DNA of 64,000 nt from Ixodes scapularis (taxonomy: Eukaryota > Arthropoda > Arachnida > Ixodida > Ixodidae): assembly GCF_016920785.2 (NCBI RefSeq), contig NW_024609836.1, forward strand, positions 59,305,439 through 59,369,438. The letters are read 5' to 3'. A program made the translations under genes and the position numbers. Under the pieces are notes generated by a model. The model was not told where the DNA came from, made no database searches, and was given only the letters and a program-made list of their open reading frames with translations. Numbering within the stretch: the first letter of the stretch is position 1; the number at the start of each line of letters is the position of its first letter. This document shows positions 26,201 to 41,281 of this stretch, piece after piece.

Positions 26201-29200
26201 TGTACCAAATGCAGTCTCTTCCTTTTTTTATTTCCAAGTAAATTAGTTGGTACCCAGCCATAAAACAATGCATATATTTTACCTACACCATTTCATTGCA
26301 TCTTTGGAACAAAAAATAAACTAGCAAGATCAAGAAACTAATTTACTGTGCTCAACTAATGTAGGCTGTAACATACAAACTGTAGCCCCTTCAAGCTGGC
26401 ATACCACCAGGGCCACATGCCAGTTACTTCCCAAAATACTGTGCATGCCCAATGCTGAACAAAACGCTCTTCTACTTTAGACCCTCGCTTCTCCCACTAC
26501 GTTACCAAAAGGGCCTGCTATATGGTACTGGCAATTCAATGTGATTACCGTCTTAAAGTAGCCGCTAACAAAGTGCCATATCCGCAGAGTTATTGTTTCT
26601 ATGCAGTCTCTTAGACCTCCATCTTCGGAAAGGACTTTGTTTAGCTCCGAAACTTCCAGGACAAAGGTAAAGAAGTGTGGAGCACTGAGTGAGCCTCACT
26701 TACCCTGCTGGATATGCAACAAGCCCTGTTAAAGGGTCACAGTCTAGAGCTGCGCTGCTTGTCACCGTCAGGCCAAGCACCTTTTCTAGTTTGACCTGCA
26801 AAAAAAAGATCCGGACATTTTAGCCCACGACCGACAACAAACTTAAAAAACACTAACACCCCCCAAGAATTTTTTTTTTTTCACTTTTTGCCAGGCGATT
26901 TATTACGGTGTCGGAATACTACGAAATTAATATTTTGCTACGGAGTCGCATATTTTTTTAATAAAGCCAAAAAACGCAACTGCTCGAAACTGAAACCGAG
27001 ATCCACGCACCGCACAGAGATGTGGAGAGGAGGGAGTGAGTGGCGAAGTAACGTGGCCGTGCAATTTTTTTTTTTTGTCCGGGTGCAGCAGACGAAATGC
27101 GTTCGGGATCCGTTTGTCGCGAGATTCCTTTGCAGTTATGTTTGTTCCGCTCGCTGTTCTGTACTTTAAGATGAGTTGTTTTGTACATTTAGGTGTTGGC
27201 AATTAGTGGCGAGTGCCCGTAAGGAATTCCCGTGATCGGCTCCGAAAAGAATACTCCCAAGATGTTGCGTGAAGAGCTGCCTCAAATCTGAAGGTGGCAT
27301 TGTGTGGCAGAGGTGTCAAAAATGGAATTCCATACCATTGCGTTCGGCAACATATCGTCCACAACAATTTTTTGTTTTTGTTTTTTTCAGTTATAATTGT
27401 AAAAAAAAGAAACAAAAACATTGCAAAACGTTTGAAAAAAAAAATAGTACGCCCACACTGGGGATTGAACCCGTGCCCACTGCGTGTGAAGCGGACATCT
27501 TTCCACAGAGCTACTGAAGAAACTCTATAAACATAGTAATGCATCCGGTCGACTGTATGTCGGAAAGTTTGCTGCCGATTTCCCTCCAGTACACACACTC
27601 CCGGCTTGAAGTCGGGCAGCACCACGCGTTGGCCACATTCGCACCAGGTAAAGAAACAGTATGCGTGCGTTTTCAGCTCGATGTACGCACTTTGTGTTTG
27701 ATGTTTGAGCGAGCGATGTCTTCAGCCACGAGAAGGGACGACGGCTCGGCGACGTCTTTGTGCAATCGGCTTGCTGGTCGGGCGTGTTGTACGAGATGAA
27801 TATTAATTCTTTTGATCGGTCCAAAATTTCTCTTTCGAAGGAAGACAGAATTCACCGGTATTGTGAACAACAGTTCCGAAGTAGAGGTCCCACGCCCGTC
27901 GTCCGCTGCCACCCGCGAGTCTTACGAAACGCAAAACGACGCCATGTTGAGAATTATGCACTGAATGCACAGAATGCTTCCAGTTGTCTGTGCAACCTTT
28001 TTTTTTCTTTTTTATTCAATGTATTTGCAGTTTTTTGCAAGCCACAAAAAATGGGTTTAATATTTTTTTTTTCTATTTTTAGTATTGACTGTGTGCCTTC
28101 AATGACCCACGACTTTAATTAAAATTTGTGGTCGTTTCGAAAGCTTAGAAAACGGCCCATGACCACGGAAAAGAGAGTGAGCACGACTCAAACCGGCCAG
28201 TTTTCAATCGGCGGTTTCCGAGCAAAAAGAAACCGAATTTCGAGCCGCAAATTCTGTACTGGGTAGTTGGGCTCTCATATGTCACATACAACTAAAAGCC
28301 TCGGCGAGCATAAATACCATGTCAGTGTCCCTTTAGGGAGTCGTCACATGCATAGATCACCTACAAAGAATGGGCCTCAGTTGGATGCTGTTTCATTACA
28401 CCTACTATACTTCGTTTCAAAGCCAAGGCTACAAGCATGAGCATGTTGCTCCGATCAGTGCTCGTACTGCACGGGCATGCATGCTTAGCAGGGATGCCGA
28501 AAGCCAGGAGCTCCCTCTAGTAGCTTCTGCTACGCTCAAAGTGAACCTGGTGCTCCTCGTTGGGTGCGTCCACAGCTTTTTGTATAAATTTCAGGATTCC
28601 AAGGATCAATATTTATTTTTTACCCGAGGAGAACAATAAACTATAAATTGTAATAAATTGTCATTAGGGGAGATTTAAATAGCCAAAGATTTCTCACACA
28701 AAAAAAGATTTTTGCTGGTGTTTACAACTGAAATATGGCACTTCCTTCACAGAGTCATCTGTAGACTAGTACAAGAATATTTATTGTGTCAAAATAACTA
28801 AAAAAAGTAAGCCTCAGGTGAGTTTTTTTTTCTTTTCTTGTACAAATGTACTCAAACTTGTTAAAGGTAAAAATTTCTAGCAAAAAACAAAAAAAAATGT
28901 TTTATTGAAAATAATTAAATGCATGTTAACTCAACCTCTCCCCAAATTATGCAGGTATTAAATTAAATAATAAATCGGGCCGTTTGATCCTCTACCCAAA
29001 AAACACTGAAACAATAAAAAAAAAATTTCCCATGAAAAAGAACAATGTGTTATATAAAAGTGGGTGCTTAAAGAAGCTTATTTAGTGAGTATGTGAGAAT
29101 AATGACAACCGTGGTCCTAACTAAAGGCTAAAGACAGTCGTGGTCCGTCTACTAATTTCTATTGAAAATGGAAGAACAAATTTGTAGCCTGTTCCAGGTC

Positions 29201-32200
29201 ACGCCTCAATACATACAAAGGTTTGGTTTGTAGTCACCAATATCTGCTGAATTTGATGGGTGAAACATTGCCCACTAAATTCGGTGGACCGTGATCATGT
29301 AACAAACGTCTGTAGTTCTTTGTTTTTTTTTCTCTTATACATAGCCTGCCGTAAACAGTCACTGTAATGGCAAAAGAAATGGGGGAAAACTACACCTCCC
29401 TGGCTGCTGAAAAAGGAGGTGTAATGCAACCGCATTTAAGATCCTTTGCACCTCTTTCAGGTGTTATTATACACCTCTTATGCCTTCAGATGTAATTATA
29501 TGCCAATCTAGACTTCTCTGCCAAAGCTAGTAGGGAAATGCTTTTTGTTAAATCTAGCAGAAACCGTTTTAGTGACAGTGTGTTCTAAATTGAACTGGAG
29601 TATTAATCAACACCAACTCAGGTTTTCACCCTAAATTTAGCGTGGGAATCGAAATCTCGTACTAACTCAGCTTTCATGCAGAACTGGAGGCACAACACCT
29701 CTAGGTTTGAGGGCTCTAGAACTGCAATCGCATTTTGAAATATTTGCTCAAAATGCGTCCTCTAGTTCCACCCCAGTGTCTCCTGGTCTTTTTCGAAGAG
29801 AAACACCATAAATATTAAAGAGAAAGGGCAGTAAAACCCCAGGGACAGTAAACAAGGAATGAGGAAGGAAGGCAGTGAAATCTGTCCGGACTCAGGGGCA
29901 CAGTTTATGGCTCGCTTTATCATATCTTTTCCCATCTACGGCCATTCGGCGACTCCTACGAGTCTAACGAGATTTTTGATCAAAGAGTCTCCCCGCACGA
30001 GACCGCGTGATCGATCAAAGGAAACCAGCTGGGGAAAACAAAAATATTGCCGGCACGACACGTCACGCAACAATTACAAAGTTCGACGGAATCGCATTAA
30101 ATAAACAAAAATATAAACGATAAACGAACGACGCGGGGGTTTGGAACGATTATACAGGCACGATCTTCAAGGTCACCCTGCCGGTGCTCAAAGACAAGGC
30201 CATGCCACCCTCACCCCTACGCTGACAGTGCGGTGGAAGCTACGTGCTCGGTTGGACCAATCCTACGCCTATCTTCCGCCACGTGATCGCGTTCTCCCGC
30301 CCGCGTCCACGCGCAGAGAGCGGGGCGTTTGGTTGGTCCGGCGACCGCGTAGGCTCCCCAGCGCACGGATGAACGGCGCGGACCACCGGGCACCAAGGGC
30401 TCCCTCCAGCCAGCCGACACGCGGAACTGCACGCTCCATCTTTTGTGTACGTCTATAGCACTCGTTGGGTGGAGGGAGGGAAAACGAGCGACCGCTCGGT
30501 ACAAGGGAAGCGACGCGGCGGCCCTTTGAACCCGCCGCGATAGAAGCCGAAGATGTATGGGATACGCGCGCGGTCAGGTTACTGTGGTCGACAAAACGAA
30601 ACGGACCAGCGGCTGCACACAGTCACTGAAAAGGTGACCTTCTAAGCCACGGTTCCGAAAAACCTCCTTCTGCTTCCCGATTTGCAATACTCTCGTCGCC
30701 ATCATCATCATCATCATCACCATCATCAATCTAGCCAGGCCTAGAGTAACCCTATGGCTTCGCCATTTGATTACTTTAGGCATCGCTAAATACCTGCCTA
30801 CGAGGTTCCGCTTCGCTGGTTCGATTCGTTTCGTTGAGCTCTGTATGTGAGGACAAACTCGAGTTTAAAACAACAGGTTTGCACGTTTATGAGGGAAGTT
30901 AAAAGGAACTTTGAAAACTTCAAAGTCCAATTTCTTCACAAAAAAGAGCGCGTGAAAACAAGCGCGAACGACCAAAACCGAAAGGTCTCCTTAGGGCCAG
31001 ATCTTACGTATCGATCGAACAGTGTTTTGTGAAGACAGCTAGCCGTGTTACCTTTGCGTTATATCTCGTGACGATCTAGGCTTGGAACTTAGCCCTATTT
31101 GCGAAACCAGAGCTGCGCACACCTATGAGAGATGGTCTCATAAGTAGGGTTCTGTGTTTTCGGGGTTTATTTTTCTTCAAAAAGCATGCGCTCTTGACAG
31201 CACCCATAAATATGGCGCCCAGTGAATACTCCTTACAATATGGTCAGAATTCTTTCTGGCCCACGGGGAAAGAATGACGCGATCTGTACAGTATACAATT
31301 AATATAAAATAACAATACACAGGCGAGGTAGCGGTGCTTTCAACGCTCTGGAAATCCCCAACGACACACACAACCTCTGGTCAGCTTAGCGTAAGACTCC
31401 TTGGCTCTCCTCGTAAACACTTCGCCCCGCGAGCAAACCCAAGAACGGCATCTCTGGAAAGACTCCTTCGTTTCTATGTCTAAAAGCAACAACAATCATT
31501 AAAAACAACATTGCGCTTATTATGTTCTAGACCAGAGGATCTCAAATGGTGGTCCGCGGACCCCCCTTTGCCTCCGCGGACACTTCGGGGTCCGCGAAGG
31601 CATTCTAGGGGTCTGAGAAGCCCTGCCTCATCAGTCAAGCCCGGCAATAAAGGTTGTCTTTTTTCAGACTGAGAATAAACATTGCAATGCTCGGGCGAGT
31701 TCTCTCGTGGGTATGTCAGTGAGAGAAGTCTACTTCACACTAGCCCTTAGTTACATTCATTTATTAAATCATTATCATAGTCCGCCCACCACGAGCGGGG
31801 TCCACCATCCCCGCCGATCCACAAGGAGTCCGCGAAACGTCGACGGTTGAGACCTACTGCCCCGGACAACCTAAAGAGCTCGTTGGAGATAATAAAAGTT
31901 GCAGCTGATTCTGAGACCGTTGTGTGTGCGTGTCGCCCTTCTTTTTGTCCCTCGAGTTTCCAAGATGTTGGATGTATACGTTTCCTCGTTGCTTTTCGAG
32001 AAGGCGTTTCCAGGGCTAGCCGCCTACAGATGACGTCAGTGTGTGAGTGTGTTGGTGTTTTGTCTCGTCGTAAGCGGTCAGACGGAACGCACTAGGGTGG
32101 CGGTGGCCATCATGGAGCGTTTGTGAAAACCTGCACATGCGAGTTCTTTGCTCAGTGGCTCCGCGGGTATTGCCGTCGGTCGTCGAGTGCCTTTCGAGAG

Positions 32201-35200
32201 CATCGCAATCCAAACATCGGCGGATAACGAAAACGCCCGACGGTGCGCACCTCTGATGGGAAAAAAAGAAAAAAAAAAACGGATTAAGATTCATAAACAG
32301 GTTGCCGCAAAGGGGAGCTAAAAGGGGCTGCCGGTGCAAGATACAGTTCAGCTGCGAGGTGGAGCTCCGAGGGTCCGAAATGGTACGAAACTGAATTTCA
32401 GGTTAATGTAGGACATCGGACCAATAAAGGCCGGTTCGCGTATTCACGATTGAGTGCGATCGACTGCGTGTTGCAACCTCTTCTGACCATCAATTGGCCC
32501 TTGCCCGAAAAGTTTGGCCAAACGAGACAAAATGTCGGCGCGGATCTCAAGGTACGAGAAAAGCGCCACAAAATAACGTAGCCATTTCGCGTAATCTCAT
32601 CAAAGGACGTCAACACTCTTACCAGCACAGATAGCACACAATAGCCGGATGTGTTTACGGGTTATGTTGGCCAGTTCATTTCCTTACTAACGGGAGAACT
32701 ACGGATAAACCACAGGAAAAAAAAAGGGGGGGGGGGGGGGGGTATTACATGTTGGAGAAAACACGCCACCCGCCTTTACCACCCTTTGCCCCCGCCCTAT
32801 TCTTTTACACATGCGATATGGAACTTTTCCCAGTTAGCTTCTGCGCACGCGTACGCCCCCCTCCCCTGGCCTGGTTTTCCGCCGTCGCCATTTTCGGAGG
32901 GCAAAGACCAACATACTCAGCACCTATCTTTGTGCAAATTGAGTCTTTTTTTTTTTTTTTCGATTCTTGTTTGAGTATTAGCGAGTATGGGGCAGAAGAG
33001 GCGACGAAGAACAATACAACGGCACGATGCCAGTGTGTATTGACAGGCGGAGGCAAGCTGGGCTGCCCTTCATTTGTAGTTCGAAGACGACAACGCAAAC
33101 GGCGTTTGTTACTGGAAAGATCCGTTCAAAGGGGGTGGAGGGGGGGGGGGGGGGGGGGGGTCAAGACATTCCGATTTGACACCTAAACCCGCCACCGAGT
33201 TTAGCCTAGGAGGACGGTGGCAGACCAGTAACGACCACTTCTCGTGGCTGACTGTGTATTACGCTTCATCTCGCGAATACTGCAAAACCCTTCGCTCTAG
33301 TGAAATGCAGTTCCGGAGCCACCCCATAATTACGCCAGCGTGTTCCCTCGTCGCAAGAGGTCACAAGAATTCGGTCGTAAGCTAACCAAAGTGTGTGAAC
33401 CAGCATGTACTGGCAGCTATTTACAAACTTAACCGAAAAGGATTACCAAGTTCATTACAAACCGGTCACAAAAGAATGGGCAATTTTCGCCATTAGCTAC
33501 CCAGTTGCCGTGCATTATGTTTACACACTGATTACAAAATAATTTGCCTTTTTTTATCAACTCATCGAAAAGGAACGAAGAATTTTAGCATTTTTTTTTA
33601 CCAGCTACCACAAAATAATTACACAATTTCTGCCGGGTGACCAATTCTTTATATACAGACATAAAGAGGTACTAACTGGCCACAAACACGCACAAAGAAG
33701 TGCTTGTCACCTTACTGCACTGCGAAACAATTTCAGTCTGATTGCAAAACAGAAACAACAACAACACAATTTTATTTGCGCTAATTCAAGGGTTACAAAG
33801 AACTCAGCATCTCTCTACACGCCGTTCCAATAATCTTCAACTTCACCTTCCATCTCTGTCCACTGAGCCGTGGATGCCGTTCCGAGCCTCCGCAGTACGT
33901 ATAACTCTTCTGCCTAATGCCAGACGCTGCGCATACGTCGTCGGCCCAATGACTCAGCATTTTTCTCCCAAGTGATAACCACTACGGCCCATGCAAATTC
34001 ACGATCCAGAGGCAGCAGTTGTTTCATGATTAAAAATATATATAAACATAGAAAAAAAGCGACACGTAGCGACGGCGCGCACGCTATTTCCCCACCGTTT
34101 ATGGATATTTGTTGGCACGATCCGACACCAATCTGAGTCCTGGATCTACACGGGCTTTCGCGGAAAGGCGGGGACCTCCGGTCAAGGCCGGCAGCGCCGC
34201 AGGGATCCGTCTCCGCGGGACAACGAAGCCGACGACGACGACGTCATTTTCTCGTTTTAATGGAAGCGGGTGACGAAAGACCCAAACAAGCGGGACATTA
34301 AAAATACTGGCCACTTAACCGGCGCTAGTTGTCTTCGGCCTTTTCACTCGAGTGACGAAACGCGCATGGTCTGTACAGCACGCCTCGAACAATGTTCCGC
34401 GGCGATTGTGGATGTGTAAAGGCCGCTTCCCACATATGTGTTTGGGTGATCGACAGCACTGCAAGTGGTAGGTGGTGGCTCATTTCTCCCCGGCCCGGTG
34501 ATAGTTGCAGGAACGTAGAGGGAAAGAAATTGGGTATTTAAGTGGGGGAGGAAAACATTTTCTCAGGCTAGGTGGCGCAAGTTACCACCCGTTACAAAGA
34601 GCATAGCCAATGCCATCCATCCATCCATTCAACCCTCTTAAGACGAGAAACAACAGACGAAGACACACCGCCAGTCACGTAGCCCGGGAGCACTTCCGAC
34701 GTGTAAAACGTACGCAGACTACGAGTGTTCCAAAAGTCCCTCTATCAAATTCAGGCTTCGCATTTCTTACACGCATACCGACAGGCATTGCTGCACAACA
34801 GCACATGGATAGATGTTAGTGGCCATACATAACCTTTGTAACAGGCGGCAGCTCGCGCCACCTAGCCTCTTTATAAAAAGACAGCCAAGCCAACGGGGAT
34901 CTTCGTCCATATCAACGACGCGTGCGAACTCTCGCGTCTCGAGACGAAGAATGCCTCGCGGCAGCCGCCGGACACAAGCATGAACGTCCGCCGACGACAA
35001 CCACAAAGCACAACGAGATAACAACAACGCGGAGTAAAGGAGTGTAGCAATCGCCACGCGTTCCCAAAGTAAACAACGCGTGGAAATGTCAGGGGGATAG
35101 GTAAAACGGCGCAGGAAACGAGCGGCCCGCTTCAAAGGGAGAGCAGGAATTCCCACAAGTCGCGCCGAACCGAGGCCGGAGGAATCGAGGCATTCAGAAA

Positions 35201-36008
35201 CGCGCAACCATGCGACCCTGCCGGAGATTTCGACCTAGCTGTGTTTGGAGATTTGTGTCTGTCCTACGTCCCTCTTGTTCCCCTTCTCCAGGGATTATTT
35301 TCGACATATTGCCGGTTCCTTTCGTGTAGAGTCCAGGGGTCTCCGAACGTTCTGGTCAAAGGGGCCGGATTCGGGGTCTGTCGCAGTCCCCAGGGCCGCA
35401 AAGTAAACAAGCAGACATAAATAAGGGAGTGCTAAAAAATAAACCTAGCTAACCATCTAAATACAGAAATTTTCAACTGGAGTAACACTTAAAAAAAAAA
35501 AAAAAAAGTAAGGTGGATAATCACGTATCATTTAGTTTTAAATTAAATACGACGTTACAAAAGGAAAACTCACCAGCCACAAATCAAAGTGCATCGGCTG
35601 ACATATTCACATAGGTCAGAACACCAGTGAGAGAGCAGATCTGATGACGACAAGATACTACGCACGATATACAAAAGAAAAGATAATTAATAAAGTAACG
35701 CAAAGAAATTTTACAGTTACACGGGTTCTCCGAGGGAAAAATATAAAATAAAAGCAAAGCATCGTGATAGTTTTATAGAGAACTTCTGTTTTTCTGCTTC
35801 ATGCAACAATGTGTCACCACCGCTAGCGTCACATTCTCCGGGAGTTGCAGCTCCCTGCGATGCGCGTGCTTTATTCATGCGGGTCGTAAAACACGGATCC
35901 TCTTCTCGGCCGGACCCTGCACGTGTATACTGTGGTTATCTGTGACACTTCCGTTATTTTTCTATCATTTCGAGAAACCCCCTTCCCCCAAACAAAGAAA
36001 CAAACACA

Positions 36009-36044
<36 letters not shown>

Positions 36045-39000
36045 TGCACGCACAAAGTGGCAAGGCAGTAGTAAAAGCAAAAGTCAGACAGAGCAAAAAC
36101 TGAGGTGGGCACCATACGAAGAGACCACCACTAAGACAACATCCCGTGTCCTCGCAAAACCCACTTTGTTTGCAATATTCTGTGTGCGTCCAGCGCCGCT
36201 GCCGCCGCCGCCTTTGTCTCTTTGGTAAACTTGTTCGCGAGCCTTCGCTTCGAGAAACGCGCAATAAAATTCCCCAAGGTCATTTGCGTAGAGGCGGGCA
36301 CTTACAAAAATAAAATAAAATAAAAATAAGCTCTTTGCGGCATCGCAGCTTGTCCATCCCTCTCCGTGCCGTGAAACGCGAGACGCTATCGGGGATATCG
36401 AAAAGCGTGTTTGAAGTTACGTCCTTTCGAGTTCTCATTCGCTCCTTGCTTTCCGTCGTGCTTCGGCCCCACACGCACGCTCGAAGCTCGCACGAGACGT
36501 CGAAGTGGGAGAAGGGACAACCGAAGGACCTCGCTGCCGCTCTCGTCCCTTCGGCCACTGTTCCACGCCGCAACACGAGCCGAGGACCCTTGCGCAGAGT
36601 CCGAACTTCCGGGCATCCCACGCGTTTACCCTGTCGATATATCCGAGTATAACCATAATAATATGCATCTGGAGAACGCCAAGACGGCCTGCTCTCTCGG
36701 GAACGTCGTAGTATTCACAGAGATCGTTGCCGGTCCTCTTAAAGAACGGGCGCTTTATTCGATTTTAGTTCACTAAGGCGAAGCAGAAGAAGGACCAGCC
36801 AGAGGAAACCGCGACAACAATGTACTAACAAAATGAGGAAAAAAAAAAGAAAAAAAAAAGGAAGAGCGAAGGAAACCAAACTCGGTTCTGCTCCAGCGAC
36901 GAAGAAGAACGAATTTCCAAAAGGAGGGCTGGGACCAGCGGAAGGAGAGGGGAGCAGGGGGCTGCTTTCACCGGCGTTTCAGGAGGGACCATAGGACCCT
37001 CCCCCCTGAGCTCTCGATATTACGTGAGAACTTTCACACAAGGCCAGTTTCACTCCGTCAGATCGCACCATCGCTGTTCGCCATGCTCCAATGCCCGAGC
37101 CGAGGGAGACGAGTATACACAATGTATAGAAGGATGAAAATGGTCGGACGGTGTTATTCGCCACACACCCCTTCTTGTAACAAGCAATAGCTTACGCCAC
37201 CTTCAAAAAAAAAAAAAAAATAAGTACAGCTTTGAAAGCTGGGTCTAAAACCCGCGTCTGGTTAGATACCCTAACCACACCAATTTCATCTAATACCGCA
37301 CCACTCAGACCTTTTCCACGAATCGTTTAACCTCCTCTTTGTGACTTTATTTCAGACTCCGCGAGTTTGTAGCAAGAATGAAAGACCGAAACCAACCGCG
37401 CAGAAGAATTATATACCGGGTGTTTCTGCGAATACTTTCAAAAATTACTAAAAGTAGAGTAATAGAAAAGAAATAATTGTTTCGGGGAACAAGCCGCCAG
37501 TCACAACCAACGCCAGGAATTGAAAAATAGTAATAATAATTAGCAAACTAATTTGCCTAATATTTATTAACCGACTTTTTTTATTTAGTGGAAATAAACA
37601 TATGGTTCCAATCAGAAACTTTCTGAGCGTCATCGAAAACTCTTAGCGATTTTGCGGACGCCTCGAAGCACGTGGGGAAGTACGTGTTCTCTAGTCGAAA
37701 GGAATCGCAAGAACTCAGAGACGGTCCGCGTTTATGCTGTGCAGGAACTACAGAAACATCCGACGGAATTTAAAAAGCTTCCGAGGTTCCCACAGAACGT
37801 GACGACGTCATCGTGGCACGGGTCGCGAGTCGGACGACGACAGAAGTCGTTACTTTCGAATGCGGTCATGTTCGTGGCGCCGCATAGCCTTCCTTACGCA
37901 AGAGTGGCAGTGTAGCCGGCGACTGAGCGCGGTGACCACCCCCTCCCCCGTGGTGTGGTTCTGCCTGCCCCCCCTCCATTGTTAGGGTCGCCATTCGCAT
38001 TGTTTGTCTCGCGCAGCGGCACGTGGGAGACGGATGCGACCGACATTTCGTTTGCGAGCTCCTGCCGCAGGTGCACTTGTCGGTCTCGCGGGAGCGGAAC
38101 AACGGTCTGCATTTGGAACGACGAACTCGCCTCCGCTGCATCGACACAAGTTCGAACTTCAAAAGCCCTGTTCTTTTCTTGTGGTTTCTTTTCATAAACA
38201 CAAAATGTAAAGAAAAAAAAAAAAAACACTAGGTTAAAGAACAATTTAAAAGGGTATTGAAATCGATTCTGAGATCGTTCTTCTGTGGTGACAACTTAAT
38301 CTAGATGCCCTAAGCATCCCAACAAACCCGAAATCACCAAGCGTGCCTAACTTATTCCCTCCTTAAAAGCGTGTTCAAAGATCGCGACACGCCTTTTTTG
38401 GGAAGAAATTTCTTCCGAGTGAAGTGGTCGACGAAGGGCGCTTGTGGGCGAGTTGCAAGCGATGGCTTCACCCGCGGAGAAAAAGAGGAGTCTTATCGGA
38501 ATGTGTACCTAGCAAACTCTCTTCGAAACGAGTTATAATCATTCGGGAGCTGCGCGTATTGTAGGGCTTTGTTTGGTCCACACAATGTAGTCCGGGAGAA
38601 AACAGGAGTGCGCATGTTTTTTTCTTGCCCCGAGATAAATGGGCAGTTTTGTAATATAGGATTAGGTATATGTGGGGACTAACATATTTTAAATAATATA
38701 AGATCGAAAACGACCTTTTTTTCAAGAATGCGAGGCAGAAGATCCTCCTCATCACGGGGAGGAGGAAACAGGCAGCGATGGACAGGGTAAAAAGGGGAAG
38801 AGGAGGAAGCGGGAGAAAAGTGGAAAACGCGAACTGGTCGTCGGTCTTTAAGCACGAAAGAATAAACAAATAGGACAAAGCACACAACCCAACTTTCATT
38901 AGCAACAAATATGAAAGAGAACCGACCGACCCTTCCCCCTTCCCGTTTTTTTTTCTTTTTTCCAAAGGCGCCAAAAAATATTGGGAGGGGGATACAAGTG

Positions 39001-41230
39001 TTGAAGGAAACGGAAATGTCAGAGGGGAAAAAGAGATAAATGCATAAATATCGCGTTTGGAAAATTAAATTTTTTTCTTAAAAACATAGTCTCACGTCGG
39101 CGTGCGAAGCGTGCAAAAAAAAGAAAGAAATAAAGAACAGTAATTGTTACTTTTTTTTTTTCAAGGCACAATTGCAGTTTGGAATAAAGGACCGATGGGG
39201 ATTGCCACGTTTTTGCGATCCCCGCGGCGATATTTAAATGCGGCTCACAGACAGTGGCGAGCAGCGCGTAAGCATTCGTGTATGGCTCGTAAGAATCGAT
39301 GCCTCTGCAAATGCGTGAAGAAAAAACGAACAAGAACGAACGCTTGTTTTATAGGATATGAATCTCGAGGAACAATTCTAAGCAATATTTACTGAAAGGA
39401 CAAAAAAAGAAAGAAAAAATGGCAGCATCGCATTTTTAAACACAAATACGCGAGAAACTGGTTTGTCCCGGACCAAAACAACCCCCGATCAAAACGATCC
39501 CGACCAAAAAGGTCTCACAACCGAACTGCTTGGGATCGGAATGTAAGGCACCGAAAACAATTGGAAGCTTTAAAGCTCTTTGTCCCGTCAGGCTTTATAC
39601 ATAACCGGGCAAAATTTTCCTACCTTCGCCATCACCATATAGCCCCTCGCTTAGCGCATTACGCGAAAACGAAAAAAAAAAAGAAAAAAAGTTACTGCCG
39701 ATATATTTGTCTATTGTCCAATATGCCGGCATGGGTACACTATAAGGAAGGGCAGCAGCGTGCAAGATACGAGACACGAAATGTGGAGGCGCTCACAAAT
39801 ATCCTTCTCGTTGAAACGAACGCCGAACTGCCAAGCCGCCTGGTCCCAGAGCCAGAGAAACCGGAGTAAGCCACACTATGTCGGTTAGCTCCCAATCTTA
39901 GCAATGTGCGGCTGAACACACACAATGCCTTCACGGCCAGTTTAACGGGAAAATAGGGCCGACGGTTCTCGGCGAGACCGCCGCGATGTGTTGCGGAGGC
40001 TGCACCAATTAGAGCAAGTTCGCTCCATTTAATTTTTTTTTTTCCTCGTTATTTCTAGAGAGTTCAGTCCACTTTCTTTGTCTGAACCCACTCTTGTTCC
40101 CCCTTCCCTTCTCTGAGATAGATTACCTTTTAATCATTCCAGACTGGTCGCCCTTCTGTAAACCCTGGGTCACTTCGACCAACATGATACGGGGAGTCCA
40201 TATATATATATATAATTCATCATTTTTATTTTATAACGAACATTTTTAGAAGCAGTTTTCATGTTACCAATTCTTCTCTTCGTTAGATTCGTAATAAACG
40301 TAGAGAACCAGATACTTCGCGTTCTTTAGACAGGATCGCATGAGTATGCAAGTTCGACAGTCCAATCGCGCACGGTTTCGTTGTACACGGAAAAAATTTG
40401 TCACGAATGACAGGTGACGAGGCAGGAACAACTGGGAAAGCTAAAGGCTTAACTTGGCAACAGGACAGACTAAATGGAGGCAGTGCGCTACGGCTGCTTT
40501 TATACACACTTCATGTTCTGCAAGGTTCGAAATCAAAACACACAACTATCGAGAATGAACTGGAACTCTCCAAAGGCCAGGAGGAAGACCTGGACGACAG
40601 GCGAGATTCGGATCCGGTGCCTCCCCTCCTCCCTCCCTCCCTCCCTCCCTCCCTCCCTCCCCCCCCCCCCCCCCCCCAACATGGAAGGATGAATGAATGG
40701 ACGGACGCACACAGCTGAGTCCTCGGAATCGGGCGACGGCTTGCGCCACCCAGCGAGTGTCAAAGGCAGCGCCTCGACGTAGTTTTCCAATATCCCCCAC
40801 CAACGCAAGGACACCCTTCCCCGTTCACGAAATAAGAAAATGACAGAAGGGGAGAGACAGAGAAAAGGAGCGAGTTGGAGATCACATTCCTGGACCGCTG
40901 GCAAACCGAATCAGGTCACGCCACTCAGAAAGCGGCGGCCGACGGCGTTTTCCGGGACCTTCCCCGCTGCTGGGTCGTCGTCGCCCCGAAGTGCAGGCCG
41001 GCCAAGTGTCGGCGGCGTCATCCCACTCTCTCGCCTCAGCAGCCACCGGCCAACGCACAACAGGCCCTCGGAGCCGCTGCCCGCCGAAGCTGGTGGGAGC
41101 AACGTTTGATGACGACAATTATCGTTTTTTGCCTGCCAGCCTCCGTCTCCCGACGCGGGGAGGGTGCAACGCCATTTGGAGAAACCGCTCGGAGAATGTG
41201 GACGGTCTCTCCCTGGCCGCCTTCTTTCCT

Positions 41231-41281
<51 letters not shown>

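Larger units (their letters stand above)
23314..26703 (-). other. intron 2 with nested mariner and inverted SINEs
   Basis: It holds an AGTACTT-rich repeat split by a mariner element (23876-25178), then an inverted pair of tRNA-derived SINEs (25496-25986). The remainder, 25990-26700, is plain AT-rich intron. Confidence 0.7.

Noticed and set aside
27673..27912. 79-codon minus-strand frame as an alternative first exon
   Set aside because: It starts at a GTG, has no donor at its end and no similarity to the family N-terminus.
34767..35207. 146-codon minus-strand frame rich in Arg and Leu
   Set aside because: No motif, no splice or start context, and it ends in low-complexity text; likely chance in a GC-rich patch.
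36005..36054. CRISPR-like array
   Set aside because: It is a simple four-base microsatellite without spacers.
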